This document shows positions 22,501 to 35,700 of a stretch of DNA of 64,000 nt, piece by piece (within the stretch, counting starts at the first letter, position 1; each line of letters starts with the position of its first letter). This DNA is from Branchiostoma lanceolatum. Taxonomy: Eukaryota; Chordata; Leptocardii; Amphioxiformes; Branchiostomatidae. A model generated the notes under the pieces. It ran no database searches and was not told the DNA's origin. It saw only the letters and a list, made by a program, of their open reading frames with translations. The DNA is taken from NCBI RefSeq assembly GCF_035083965.1, contig NC_089723.1, positions 30,259,193 through 30,323,192 of the forward strand, written 5' to 3'. Position numbers and translations under genes: made by a program.

Positions 22501-25500
22501 GAATGAAAACTATGATTTAAAAGACAACAAAAGGCTCATAACATAGAAAATATTGTCATTAGCATTATTTGTGTATATTTCTTGATATACCCTTTAATTT
22601 TTCATTCGCGCAGAAAGCTCAGCCGGGCCATAACTTGGAATAATGACCGTAGCATTTGGCAGATTGTCACAAAGTCAAAAGGAGTATGATTGTATTTTCC
22701 TGTGTTGCAGTTAATATACAAGATGTCATATACATTGCATACAAATTTGTACCTTTACTTATTCTGCTTGGTGGAAGGAGAGGGATGGACTACACCTTCC
22801 AATACCATGTCCAAGACACAACAGATCTAGATTTACAACCCACTATCCCTGCGGCATCAGAAAGGCCATGGGACCCTAACCTTTACCTACCTATTGTTTA
22901 CAAACCAAAATAATCCCTTGTGTTCTAATTTACAGGAGAAGATTGAGGCTGAAACAGCCAAGAGTTCCCAGGTCCTACAGAAGGGAGTCGGTCAAATAAA
23001 AGACAAACTATACGAGGTAAACATTATTTTCTTTCATAAACATATTCTGTTTTCTCTACACTTGTACTGTACTATACTGTATAGAACAATAGAAATTTAA
23101 TTAAAGTTGAAAGGAATGTACAGGATTGGTGTTAAGAAGAATCAAGAAGAAGATGGCTTTAGAAGTACATACACGTCCAGACAGGTACAGTGCATATGCA
23201 CCCAGTATTTCGAGTCCTGTAGTGTTTACTACTTTGCAAAAATCCTAATACATATCATGGATCACTTTTCTAACATCAATGTGTCCTTGATAGGGAATTG
23301 AGGAAATCAAGAAGACTGACATTGGCAAGAAGACACAGGAGTTGGGCGAGGAGGTGACAAAGAGAACCAGAGAAGCAGCAGAGTCTGTGAGCAAGCAGAC
23401 AGAGAACATCAGCAAGACAGCTGCCTATAAAACAATCTCCAAAGTTGGAGAGGTAGGTCCAAAAGAGTTTTGTTTTGAAGTGGAAAGTTATAGATTCCTG
23501 TGATAGGAAATATATATGTCGCATGACAAGGTGATTGGTTGCTTGGCTAAAACATTTTATGATTGGTCAAGATGGGTCATCAGTTGGTAGATTCCAAAAT
23601 GGCCGACCCTTGACATCACAAGTCAATAATGGCTTTAATTGACTCAAGGTAAAACAGAACAGGAATGGTTATCACTATCAGTTGTTGTCCCTGGTAAAGG
23701 AAAAGTTGTTTCGTAGCAAACACAGTCTTTAGGTGTTTTCTAATTTTTTAATTAATTTCAGGGTACCATGCATTCTGTAACTTCTTTTACATGTGCATGC
23801 TACATTGTATAGAAGTATGAAGTGCATTATGTACGTCCTACTATTTGCTAGCTGAAAAGTCTTAGCCAATGAATATGCTTGGAAATCCAAGTCTTAGCCA
23901 ATGAAGAGAGATTCACAGTCTTAGGCAATGAAGAGAGACTCACAGTTTTAGCCAATGAATTACATGTATTACTCAATGTCTTATACACAGTTTTAGCCAA
24001 TGAATAGAGACTCAATGAAGAGAGGCTCACAAATTTACATGTTACATACTTCTAAAGTTCTATGTTGATCATTATCACAATGTTCTCATGTCCAGAGTGT
24101 AAAGGAAGTAAAAGAAGAATTTGATGAAAGTTTGGCATCCAGGGCAAAAGTCTACAGACCACCTAGTGAGTACTCATTTTATATACATTAAGAGATACAT
24201 AAATCCTTCCTCTAGATAGATCTTCCTGAAATAACCTCTTTTAGTTTGCATTTCTGAATTTCATAGGCCATATATTTAAACAGAAAGAAATCTGAATTGT
24301 TTGCAATCAATCTCCTACTTTGTTATTTTCAACAGAACAACTGAGGAAGAGAAAAGAATTTCACATTGAAGATTTTATGGAGGAGAAACCAATTGAAGCA
24401 AATGAGTGAGTTGAGGATCCTTGGTCTCTATTTAAGAATCAAATCACAGTTTTTTTGTGTGTGTGAAACAGACTTCAGGTGAATTAATTGCAGCAGAGTA
24501 ATGTATTCATCATTTGCTTGCCTTACATGCAGAAGGTCGCAGGTTCAATCCTCAGCTGATGAGTCATACCAAATTGAATCATACTGCTTTCTCTGCTTAG
24601 CACTTGTTGGAAAGTGGACTAGTCCCCTGCTGTAATGCTTGCACAACTGCCTGGTGCAATTAATAAGAGCTGTAGAAACAGATAGGTGCCATCCTATACA
24701 CCATTAATGATATATGGTATACATGTAGGAAGACCTTAACTGTGTGTATCACTTAGTCTATACATTATATTACACCACTTCATTGAGAGCATTTAATGCT
24801 GCAGTATTTTGACAAGAACTAGTGGAAGCCTCATCACATATTTCATTTATTGGTTACACACTGCATTATAATTATGTATTAACTACTTTAAAATTTGTGG
24901 ATTTTTTTTTCTTTCCTTTAGGGAAGCCACTGGTGTTGTCATGCACAAAGAGTCCAAGTTCTACCAGCAGTGGAGAGATTTCAGAGACAACAGTCCCATT
25001 GTTAACAGTATGTCTATTTACACCTTTTGCCCCCTAAATGTTTATTTCTTTATTAAGAAGCCTAGAGAGAAAATCTTGGCCTTTCTTTTTTACATGTCCT
25101 GCCATCTTACCCGTCAACAGAAGCTTTTAACCTTTTCCCTGCTGAAGTAACTTTTTGGCACCAAAGTTGTCTTGGTTACAGGATGAGGCTGCAGGGAGAA
25201 GGTTAAAAGCTTTTATAGTGGGTTTTATTTTTTGTCAAGATCTTATTCAAAATGAAAACTGACTGTGTACAAATTACAGATTGACTCTTTTGCAATAAGA
25301 AAACAAGCTGATATTTGATATGTTGAGTAACATTATAGTTCTTCATTCACAACCCAAAAGTTATAACAACCAATATTTTGGTGACTGTCTGTCACTTTCC
25401 TCAGGGTAATACTTGTACTACTTCGCACTGCAGCTAGGTGTCGCTGCTGCAGTGTTAAGAATGCGGTCCCAAACATCAACTATTGTCCTAACTGTTTCAT

Positions 25501-28500
25501 TTCTTGATTCCAGGAGTGTTTGATCTTAAGATGAAGTATGATGAGAGTGACAACGTTGTCGTCAGGGCCTCCCGGCTCATCACAGACAAAGTCGGAGACC
25601 TCGTAGGTAAGAACACACTATCTAATGTTTGAAATCTAAATTGTATATTCTTGGTACAATTTCACTACCATTGCTGTGTTGCCTACCTGCCTAGTCCCTT
25701 GACCTCCAGTCCATACAACTTTAAAACGTATATAAAATCACTTGTCATAGCTTACAGCATTCACAAAGCATTACCTAATCTTCAGTCGTTTATTTTTCAC
25801 TTAAATATGAATCTAATATCTGTCATATGATTCTTCCTGCACATATGAAACAGTCATGTGGCAACTAGGTAATTTTTTTGATATTGGGAAAAAAACTCGA
25901 GTGGCTATTCTTACAGTACTTCCTTGAAATGTTATAGGTACTTCCCTGGAATGCTATAGGTACTTCCCTGGAATGCTATATAATGTTATAGGTACTTCCC
26001 TGTAAAGACATATTGCCAGGCAGGGATTGCCGTTCTTTGACAATATGTTGCTTCATTTGTTGATTAGCTTGCTTACCCTTTCAGGTGGCATATTTTCCAA
26101 GACAGAGATGTCAGAGGTTTTAACAGAGATCATCAAAGTTGACCAAACTTTTACAAAGGAGGCATTCCTCAAACAATGTGAGACCGACATCATCCCAAAT
26201 ATTCTGGAGGTAAGAATTGCTCTGAATGGGTCATACTGTGGGTGATTCCACACCTGCAAGTCTGACATTTGTACGCTAGTAACCTAGTATGCTGAAGGTT
26301 GATGAGTGTGTAAATAAGGTAGAGCCAAGCTATGCATCTGCATCTATATAGCCGGTTATAACAGCCCTTTGGATGCGGCGTGGCAGCACTGAGCGACCTG
26401 TCACACCTAACCTAGCCTAACCTTACCTAACCTAACCTAGCCTAGCCTCACCTAACCTAACCTAAACTAACCTAAACTAACCTAACCTAACATCTAATTC
26501 TTATCAATCACCTTTATTTTCATCAGAAATGCAGCAAAGAGAGGTTAAAGATTGTTGAACTCACTGACACAATATTGAAGTAATCTACATTGAAATACCT
26601 TTTTTTTTAAATATTTGGAATGCTGCTCTTATGACAATCGACACAGTAGGAATCTTGTTTAACAGTGCAGTTACAATGATTCAATGATTTTCTCCTTGCA
26701 GGCCATGATCAGAGGAGACTTGGAGATTCTAAAAGACTGGTGCTTCGAAGCAGTGAGTATATATATTAATGATCAAAAATTGTGCTTTTCCAGTTGTCAG
26801 TATTAGCCAGGGTTTTTTTTCTGGAAAACTGCAAGGAGAGTGACCAAGCAGGGGGAATGTGCAGAGTTTTAGAAAACTTGATTTGACAATGGTGCATTCT
26901 AATGCTTTCTGAGGGTGAAATTGTGGTCAGAAAAGTTACGGTTGTAGCCTGTGGTCACCTGTGCCCTGGCATGGTCACTTGTGGTGCATCTGAATTTTCA
27001 TATTTGATCAAAATCTTCTTCCAAGGGTAAGTGCAGTGCCCCTGTTCCACAGTTAAGGAAAGAAGAAGTTTTAATCATGAGCTGGAGATCTGTGTTAAAA
27101 CAATGATATAGTTATAATAAATATTCTGTTCTCTTCTGTTACAGCCCTACAATGTGTTAGCCACACCGGTCAAGCAAGGAAAGGCTCTGGGCTGCCACTT
27201 TGACTCTAAAATCTTGGATATAGACAATCTAGATGTGAGTTGCTACATTTTCTTGTGTTTTATGATATTTTCCCTTGATGTTGGAATTGTATTGAAGAAA
27301 ATACATTCAAAACTGGTCAGTTTACATCGGCAAGTCCAGTTTCCGGATTCGAAGGCAGCTAGAACGTCCTTGACTAAAATCCCTATTTTTCAACTTTTTC
27401 TTCCTGGATGTACATGAAACATTTATGATATTTGCTACCAATTACATTTTGTATGTTACTGTAAGATTGACAGTTCTTTACTTCTTTGATAAAGAAAAAA
27501 AACTAACAACACATAAAATTATGTAGTTTGAAGTTTCAATTGGCTCTAATTATAACAACAAAAATTAGAAGCCTTAGGGGCCTGGGCAAGGTGATGTCTG
27601 TTCAAAATTAATAATGCAAAAGCTTTTCAGACCTTGCAATTGACTCAAACTTGTATAATATTGAAATAAACATTGATTTTGTATTAAGTCTTTAAGTTTA
27701 TGACTGAAAGAAACTTATTTTATTCATTCATACTATACATCGTATTAGTGATGAAATGTTGGCAACCAAAATTGACGTAATACAAACAGTAGGCTGCGCC
27801 CCAGAAGTGTTGCCAAAAATTTATGACTTGTATCCTTGTCTTCATCAGTTGGCCACAGGGAAGGTAATGGAGCAGGGTCCAGTCCTGGTCATCAGTTTTA
27901 CGGCACAACAGATCATGGTGGTCAGAAATGCCAAGGGGGAGGTCACAGAAGGAGACCCGGTCAGTACAGCACAGCTAATACAGTTGTTTATTGTAATTTC
28001 AAAACAGAGCTGCATTGATATGGAGTTTCTAAATGGCAACTTCTGTTTTATTGTATGTCTGTAATTACTGTCATACCTGACCGGGCAACCACCTCCAAAC
28101 TCCAAGCCAGATTAAAACAGTCTAGTTCATTTGTCTGTTAACCTCACCCTGTCCTGAGCAACCACCTGTCCTCAGCAACCATTTTTCTCAGTACCTTGAG
28201 TAGTTGCTGAATCCAGGTTTGACTGTAGTAACTACAGTTGTAGAAATAGCAATGTTATGTGTGACAATAAGTTTATGCTGAAGGAATGTTATATACAGTC
28301 AAACCTGTGACCAATTGTACATGAGGACCTCCCGGCTTATGTGACCACATTTTGGTGTTCGTCAGATAATTTTCCCCATCTTCTTTCTCCTCTTAACGTA
28401 TTGTTTAGTCCCCTTAAGATTAACAGTACTCTGTGTAGTCCAACACTTCTTATAACTCACAAATTGTTTTGCAAATACGTTTACTGAATGCATGTTGTTT

Positions 28501-28668
28501 GTGATTTCTTTACGACAGTAATTAACCTAGTTATATATGTGTTTTCAGAACAAAGTGCTGAAGGTGATTTACGTCTGGGCACTCTGTAGGGACCAGGAGG
28601 AGTTCGACCCTCGTGCATCATGGAAACTCATGGACCTGTCAGCTTCCCACTCAACACAGTTGTTATGA
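19594..28668 (+). CDS. TIMM44: TIMM44, mitochondrial import inner membrane translocase subunit Tim44
   Basis: Tim44 docks mtHsp70 at the TIM23 channel on the matrix side and drives presequence import. Exons: 19594-19623 (less certain), 20516-20626, 22078-22161, 22286-22363, 22936-23016, 23294-23452, 24096-24165, 24336-24405, 24922-25007, 25514-25606, 26085-26209, 26702-26752, 27145-27234, 27849-27959, 28549-28668. All phases join, giving 452 residues, the size of human TIM44. Seen: Arg-rich presequence (MLRPISRVVLVGRG), N-terminal helical region (QEMTKNKEMKENLKKFREEA, EARRKYEKIEAET), then the conserved C-terminal lipid-binding domain: KYDESDNVVVRASR, GIFSKTEMSEVLTEI, KQCETDIIPNILEAMI, GPVLVISFTAQ and VIYVWALCRDQEE. 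If the first exon is wrong, translation would start at ATG 20516. Introns carry a SINE, two PLE pieces and simple repeats. Confidence 0.95.
20173..20345 (+). mobile_element. tRNA-derived SINE
   Basis: An A-box-like GTGGCAGGGTGTTTGG and a B box GGTTCGAATC (20221-20230) spaced as in a tRNA promoter, followed by a body with CCCTTGGGAAAGACACTTTACAC. In TIMM44 intron 1. Confidence 0.75.
20909..21376 (+). mobile_element. Penelope-like element fragment, near-identical to the one at 12.1-12.5 kb
   Basis: Reads KHNQGHSFNF to NALPTTPHPRTSNI then stop (20910-21122), a 3' non-coding part and the hammerhead-bearing end to TTTTTGGCG. By eye the coding part differs from the minus-strand copy at one base (GGG versus GCG in AAAGG.GGTC). 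The 5' part of the element, including reverse transcriptase, is missing. Inserted in TIMM44 intron 1. Confidence 0.87.
21294..21327 (+). ncRNA. Hammerhead ribozyme motif, intact core
   Basis: CTGACGA, stem II AGACAG/CTGTCT, loop TGGATA, GAAA and CGTC, identical to the core at 12119-12152. Sits about 170 bp downstream of the PLE stop codon. Confidence 0.75.
21478..21600. repeat. Dispersed repeat shared with 51371-51500
   Basis: CAGTTCC(T/C)ATGGTGTTGT, then ATACGACGAT...ACGAGTT(A/G)GTGACTTT, appears in both places in the same order. The second copy runs toward a hammerhead-bearing PLE end. Probably part of a PLE or another interspersed family. Confidence 0.6.
23850..24030. repeat. Degenerate tandem repeat, unit about 35 bp
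   Basis: Five to six copies of (T/C)AGTCTTAG(C/G)CAATGAA(GAGAGA)-like units in a TIMM44 intron. Confidence 0.75.
24500..24712 (+). mobile_element. tRNA-derived SINE
   Basis: B-box-like GGTTCAATCC near 24542; body shared with the copy at 36.8 kb (TTTCTCTGCTTAGCAC, GTGGACTAGTCCCCTGC, then GTGCCATCC...ACACC). In a TIMM44 intron. Confidence 0.75.
25370..25404 (-). ncRNA. Degenerate hammerhead-like motif, PLE terminal remnant
   Basis: Minus strand CTGAGGA and stem II GTGAC/GTCAC survive, but the GAAACGTC part reads CAAAATAT. Expected to be inactive. Confidence 0.4.
25918..26010. repeat. Tandem repeat, unit about 24 bp
   Basis: Three to four copies of TACTTCCCTGGAATGCTATAGG in a TIMM44 intron. 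Confidence 0.85.
26398..26492. repeat. Interstitial (CCTAA)n / (TTAGG)n tract
   Basis: About 18 mostly head-to-tail pentamers with CCTAG and AACTAA variants, in a TIMM44 intron. The unit equals the arthropod-type telomere motif, one G short of the chordate TTAGGG. Confidence 0.85.
28068..28225. mobile_element. TA-flanked MITE (TACWGTCAWACCTG ends)
   Basis: Begins CTGTCATACCTGA and ends CAGGTTTGACTG, with TA on both sides. Internal GCAACCACCTGTCCT repeats are shared with 53603-53782. A second, partial end of the family starts at 28296. In the last TIMM44 intron. Confidence 0.72.
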
Positions 28669-29702
28669 TGACACTTTGTCCTGGCTTAATCATTCTCAGA
28701 AACTGTACAGTTCATTTCAAGTTAGTAGAGTGGGAGGGGGGCATTATATAGAAATATACTAATCTTGCAAGTCGCAAAAAAAAGCCCTTTAACATAGGTA
28801 CAAATGGTACATTCCCGTTACATGGCAGTTATGCTTTCTACAAGGGATTTCATCATTGTGTGTTATTCCCTACATGCACCTACCAACCTAGTATGAATAT
28901 ACATTTGTATGTGGAAGATGGAAATATTATAAAAGAGTGTCTCCTTTATTGGTTATCTATTACAAGGCTGACCTTCCACATAAAAATGCTCTAAATGTTT
29001 CTCCAAAATTTTTTGAGTCTGGAGTAAAGACCTCTAAATCTAGATAATTTGAACAAGGACTGTTTTACATCAAGATTGCTTCTTGCTTCTAGTTCTTGCT
29101 TACCCTTTTTTATCAAGAATTAGGAGGGCATGATTAGAGCAGTCTTAACCTTTAGCACACTGAGTTAGGTAGCAGGGGGAAAGTTAAAAAGCTATAAAAC
29201 ATTATTTTACAATGGTAGAAAGATAACTTTTGTGCCAAAAACTGCATACAACAAATTAGTTTGTAAACAATAGGCACAGTGTACATGTATGTGTATGAGG
29301 CTTTCTTGCATTTGTTTCTGATGGCTGCTTAAAGTGATCATGCAGTTTCTTAATTAGATTATCTGATTTTATGGTTTTCATGTTTTACATCTTTCCACCC
29401 TTTCCTCAGCAACCACAGAAGAAAAACTCTAATGTTATGATGATCACCTGAAGTTATGGATTTATTATGATAAATATGTCATTATGTACGAGGAAGTTGT
29501 CTATGAAATGTGTTTTAACTCAAATTTGATATTTTGGTGTCTTCTTTGTGTATTTTATCACTCACAATTCATCTCATCCCAACAAAACCTTCTTAATTTT
29601 TCAATCTCAATTAATATAAGAGGTCAGCTCTGATAGTGAGCTCTAACTTACTTTTTAGTATTCAGTATAATTGTTTCTTAAAGTCCATGATGCATGATGT
29701 TG
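28669..29702. other. TIMM44 3' UTR and downstream AT-rich DNA
   Basis: No coding sequence seen. A clear single polyadenylation signal could not be chosen. Confidence 0.4.
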
Positions 29703-29920
29703 TACTGTAAATGCATTCAAATTCGCGTGGTTTTTGTTTCGCGCTAAGGTGAAAATGGAGTGTTTGCGGTGGTTTTAAGTTCGCGGCCATGCTATAGTCA
29801 CATACTGCTACATGTACAGTATTGGAGAAAATATTTGCTGTGGCTTTAATTTCGTGGTGAAACCGTCGCCGCGAAATATGCGAACACAAAAACACCGCGA
29901 ACATTTCTGCATTTACAGTA
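29703..29920. mobile_element. MITE with TACTGTAAATGCA terminal inverted repeats
   Basis: About 218 bp; ends TACTGTAAATGCA and TGCATTTACAGTA, inner arms rich in TTCGCG/CGCGAA. A diverged internal piece of the same family (GCAGTATGTGAATATAGC...CGCGAAC) occurs at 38828-38930. Confidence 0.85.
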
Positions 29921-30754
29921 TATTGTTTGTAGGACGACCACTTATCCGTGCGTATCTGAACCAATTAAGGGTTAATGACCCACCCGGAGGTGTTAACGGT
30001 GGCATAATGCCTGGTCAATGACCTATAACCACTGGTAGTTTATGGGGGAGCTATATGTCACTACCTAGGCATTATGTGACCATATACACTGGGAGAAAAG
30101 CAAGTCAGAAATATAATCAATATAGTATATTCTTCAGCTCCTCGAAGTATCTTGTCCATCATGCGCAGAAAGCAGGCAGGCGCGTTTGTTATCCGGAAGG
30201 GCATACGGTTGAACTCGAAATGGCCGTATGGAAAGGCCGACTTACTACTACATAACCAAATTCACAGTCACACTGACATTGTTAAAAACATGTAAAATTT
30301 ACATAGTATGAGGGCATTCTACATATCGGATGGGGACATGAAGCCGACGGACCCGCGTATAGGGTAGTTGAGACGTCAAACCTCTGCATGTATAAGATAA
30401 CACACTTACTGAGAAGAGATGTGTTGGCCGGGTGGGCTTGGCTATAAACGCAAGCCACAGTTAAGCCGCGTTGCACTATCAGCCATCGAAAAACCATCAC
30501 GCTTTGTCCTAATGGTCTCCCGTACACAACATTCAAGGTCTATATGTTTTCTATTACTTTCCTGCAAAGAAACATAACCATTACGGCAATCGAGTCGACA
30601 GAAAGCAGTTGCCTTATACCATAAAGCAGTATCTTGTATCTCAGGCAAGGGTTACTAGTACATAAACTAATAGCATGCTCTCAATTCCAGTGATGTTTCG
30701 ATCTTTCTAATGTAGGATTTGGGGAACCAAATACATCGCAGTGCTCTGTAATAC

Positions 30755-30990
30755 CCCCATTCCACTAGGACGGCGCTCTCGCGGCGCGCTCTCTGCGACC
30801 TAAAATTTAACACAGCGCTCAACGAATCTCAAAGATAAAAAAGGAATCTTTTGACGCTTTGTGTGTTTTGTGGTCTTTTCAGTCATACTTTTACATTTTG
30901 CATAATATTCTACTAATGAAGTCAAGGTTTACACAAATCCCATTAAGTCGTAGCGAGAGCGCAGCGCGATCGCCGTCTAGTAGAATGGGG
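30755..30990. mobile_element. MITE with CCCCATTC(C/T)ACTAG inverted ends
   Basis: Left end CCCCATTCCACTAGGACGGCG, right end CGCCGTCTAGTAGAATGGGG; arms continue through GCGCGCTCTC/GAGAGCGCAGCGC. About 236 bp, no ORF. Confidence 0.85.
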
Positions 30991-31603
30991 ACCTAAAGCC
31001 TGTTGAAGCTTGCGCCAGTGTTACCAATCTTCACAGGATTACGTATCCCCCGTCGACAAATGTGCTACTAGTTTCTAGTTACCTGCCCCCAACTTATCAC
31101 AATACCTATCAGAGAGTAGGTGCTACGATCTTGGCTGCAAGGTAAACCATTAATCCAAAATTGATTGCACCATCCTTTTGGAGGTGTCAATCATCAAGAT
31201 GTGACTACACCTAAGCCATGGCTATCTGATGTAATTAATCTCATAGCCAATAGGAATGACCCAAATTGATGCTTTCAAATCAGCCGGTTCACTGGCAGGT
31301 GGAATACTATGATATACTGGTTTCGTGTGCCGTTTGCTTATAAGTATGTGTTATGTGTCTATGGTCAGATTATCTGACGCCGGTAACAGTACCAAACCTT
31401 AAGAACGTTATCTCGTGAATCCCGCCATGTGTTTTCTTTCAAAAGTACAAGGTGTTTCATTTATGGGTCAGCTTTGACGTCAATATGGAAGTGTGAAAAT
31501 GGCGTCACAAGGTAGATTAGAGTACCACCTATAGAGGTGCTATACGCCAGGTTGATTTGTTGGCGGATTAAGTTGATATCACCGCGTGACTTAGTGTGCA
31601 GAT

Positions 31604-31938
31604 GTAGGAGGTACATTATAGTTGTCGTGCCTTCGGACACACGCATACAGACACGGATGCATCGGAAAACATACAACACTCGTGCAGGTATGTTTCGTAC
31701 GTGTGTCGGCCACGAAGAATTTTTCAGAAGTTCGTCGTATGTTGTCGTACGATTTCGATGTCGAATAATTTTTAACTGTGACAGAACTAGCCTTCGACAA
31801 GAATGAGACAGCCTTTTCCGTAACAAGACAGCTGAATTTTGTACGACGTATGCACGACTATCGAAGACTGCCGCCAGTTTGCGATTGTACGATGATCGTG
31901 CGACCATCGCACGACGAATGTGGCTGGTTGCTACGTTT
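31604..31938. mobile_element. Possible CpG-rich MITE
   Basis: Rich in GTCGTACG/CGTACGAC palindromic pieces with a weak inverted similarity between its ends (GTAG...GTCGTGC). A 166-residue minus-strand open frame crosses it but shows no domain. The rest of 30991-32791 holds no recognised gene. Confidence 0.3.
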
Positions 31939-32791
31939 TTAAGATAAAAAAGCATTTTCATTTTAGTTGTGACTACAGCCTTTGTCTTGAGATGTAATGG
32001 CTGAATCCTATCCGTCTACTCCAGCCTTTTCTTCTTAAAACAACAACTACAAGCAGTTTCCTCGCAGCTACCGGGTTCTGAGCGCCTTCCTGTTCTGATT
32101 TGTATTTGACCAACGGCGGAGACTAGAGCACTACTGGACCTCCTGGTGAGTGAATTTTTTCTTTCATTCCTCTAGATGAATAGTCCATGAATGCAACATC
32201 TTCCTTGGACGTCATTTCAACTTCATTCAACCTTGGCATCCTGCCAAGTGAAAGAACCCCGAGAAATATATTACGCCGCATTCGGTACCGTTATGTAAGG
32301 AAGCTGTTATTAAACATTGGTTCCAGGTTTTACGTACGACCAAAATTTGTGAAATATTGTGTGCTAAGTATCACTGTTGTTTCCTTAAAAATCTAAGAAG
32401 TGTATCGTGGGCTCATAATGAAATCTTTTAATGTTTTTCTTTATCCTGTCCATATATTGCCGGAGAACAACATGTAATATTCCTTGTACGTTGTAGTGAG
32501 CACCTTAGATTTTCATCAATTCTACCTCGCAGTGAGGCTTGTAAAATCATTTATGAGGACGTATGCGTAATGCTGTTTTTCATGGAGAGGGAGATTATGG
32601 CGAAAAAAATGCTGTAACCAATAACCTTGGAATGGCCTTCGAAATCGGGTCTTCTTAAGTGGTGACCATTGATTGAAAAAAAGTAAAACATAGAAGAAAT
32701 GATGTCTAAAAAAACTAAGTTTGCACCAAGTACAACATACATGTATCAAATGTTGAATTATATTTCATGGGATAATATATAGGACAGGACG

Positions 32792-35700
32792 ATGACAATT
32801 GTGACATGCTGCACGCCTTGTGTGCTATGGGCTGTCCGACTGTCTGTGATGACCTTGATCCTTTCAGCATCAGGAGGAACTCAGAGGTAGGTAAAACGTG
32901 GTTAAGTGTCAATAGACCTTTTTGATGCCGTAGGGGCAGTTGATTTTCAATCTACTGTGTTTAGAATATGGTGCTAGGAAGACAGAGTTTATATACCTCT
33001 CCCTTCCACCACCCTTTTACTTCCCCAGCCGAAGTCAGGTACCCATTTTACACCTGGGTGGAGTGGCACAATGGCACATGTTTTCGGAGTCGACTCGGGG
33101 CTGTGTTTGAGGCAGCTTTGGGCTACTTACGTGGAATTTTCCTACTAGAAAACGCTAATTCAGCGGCCTAGGGTTCTCCTTGCACAGTCCTGAGTCGACT
33201 CCAAGTCGACTTAAAAACCCAGCCAATGCCTAGCCAGAAGTGTAAGATATTCCGTTTCCGCCAGCCTAACCGCTGGGCCACCTCTACTCATAGGTGCGAC
33301 AAGATAAAAAGGACAACCGATGTTATTTTAGTTTTTGTGGCCATATTCATGGACAAACTCTTTGCTTCATATAAATAATTAATCATGAAAATCATTGACA
33401 TGGGCCTATTATAACAAACTTGAAATAAGCCAGATAATTTGAGAAAATACAGTTGAGCAGAATACAGCTTGGCTTTATTCAGATAGGTCACATTTTCTTA
33501 TCAGACGTACAGAACTTCATTCAACTTTCTGGAACCATAATATTCCATGAAATAGCCCTGGCTTTGGTATGGGGAGGCTTGGAACGTTTCCTGTCAAGGC
33601 AGGATGAAATGAGTTACAGACCTGCAATGACATGTTCTTAACGGCTAAAATGGGCCCTTTCAAGAGCAATCTGTGCGGGGGTAATGTTGGAAGAGTTGCT
33701 ACCGTAACGGTTGATGTCTTATTTAACAGTATTCGTTACAATTTCTTATTCCCAACTGATGCGTACTTACACAAGCTTTCTTGTGACGACTATCCCCATA
33801 AAGTCAATATCTACCATCTGTGGTTTCCAGTTCTGTTGAAAAGCACTATGTTTTAATGATTTGGTTGTAACTTCAAATGGAACAAACGTCATCTATTCGT
33901 TTATTCATTTATTCGTTTCAGCGTGTTGTTACATGCCCAACTTGCGGATATAAGGGTTAACACTGGGGAAAATACATTCAATATGTAATACACACACCAT
34001 CAATTGTTATTTGACATTTGTTGCAGTGTGGCGGAGGGTCAGTGGAATATGACATCGGCCATTGAAACACTTCTGCTTGGATACGACCTTCGAGTTCGGC
34101 CCAACGTCACTGGTATATTGATTACCGATATTTTATGACAGTGGGACACCATTTTACGATATTTCATGACACCATTCTCGATATCTTGTGATGTTAGAAC
34201 GCCATTTTCTGATACCTTATGATAGTGGGACACCATTTTGCGATATCCTATAAAAGTAGGACACCATTTTACGATATCTTATGATATTGGAACGCCATTT
34301 TCGAATATCTTACGATAGCGGGACAATTAGCTCTTCAAAGATGAAATTAATGTAAAAAGTGCTTCATCACTAGGGGCTATTTTATGATAGTGGCACACCA
34401 TTCTACGATACCTTATGATAATGGTACGATATCTTAGTGGGACACAATTTGAATTGGCATTATTGCATTCACCAGCAACAATTAACTTTTCAAAGATTAT
34501 CTTAATGTGAAAAGTGCTACATCACTGGGGGCTAAGCTTAAGTACGCTGGTAGTCAATCAATAGTACTGGTGTGTGTAAAATTTCCTTACATTGTGCTTA
34601 GCAGAGAAAGTGTTTGGTATTTCTGTACATGCTAGACATGTGTATAGTTTGTCGTGAACAACTAAGTATATGACCTTTTATTTCAACCATAGGGTAATGA
34701 AGATTGGATGATGAACTCTTCATTGTTTTTTGTTTGTTTTCTTCATTTCCGTTACATGCGAGGCAATGATGTCATGAATTTAAACTCTGTCCTAAAGGTG
34801 CTCCTGAGACAATCGGCGTGGTCATAGATCTCATTGGTATAGACAACATTTCGGAACTTGATATGGTTGGTGCAATACATTTCCTCATATCCATGATCTC
34901 ATTAGCATAGATCGAATGTATCTAATTCATTATCGTCAAATGTGCCAGATGTTCGTGATTGTCAGGTTTTTAGTCTCTGCATCTTTTATATTGAATTTGG
35001 TATATATCTGGATTATGTAGGGCGTTTTCATTCAGTTTCCATATCAATAAATCAGTCAGATACTGACGGCCATGTTAGTGTCCCTATTTACGTTTCAATT
35101 GCTCAAGCTTACACGGCATGTACATGTTTCATCGGCAATTTTCAAACAGTTTTATTTCAAATTTGATACTTTGAGCTGTAGACATTTGATATTGGCTATC
35201 TGAGAGGATCCCAATATATTTTGAATGTCCGAAAACGCTTGAGCTATGATTCACTAAAATGCAAATAGGGACACCAACATGGCGGCGGACACAGCAATGA
35301 CGTCACGCATGCATTGTTGCTGTTGTTGTTTGCTTCAGCAATACACGGTGACCTATGACATCCGTCAGTCATGGGTTGACGAAAGGTTGGACTTCCGCCA
35401 TCTTTACGACGGCGAGAAAATCACTTTCCTGGGGATAGACACCTTGAGGATCTGGCGTCCGGACACCTTCATCAAGAATGGGGAAGGGTCGCGGTTTCAT
35501 GACGTCACCAGGGACCAACAGATGATGCATGTATTCCGAGACGGAAGAGTGCTTTATAAACTAAGGTACATTTTGTTACATTTTAAACCACCAAACCGTC
35601 GGGAATACTAGCGTTACTGAGCATGTACGTTGACACGCTAAAATAACTAGTTTACAAAATAATGATAATGATGATAACTTGCACAACCATACAACGTATT

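Noticed and set aside
23850-24030. CRISPR-like regular repeats
   Set aside because: The units are directly adjacent with no unique spacers; this is an ordinary tandem repeat in an intron of a eukaryotic gene.
31461-31961. 166-residue minus-strand open frame
   Set aside because: Overlaps CpG-rich palindromic repeat DNA and has no domain or homology that I recognise.
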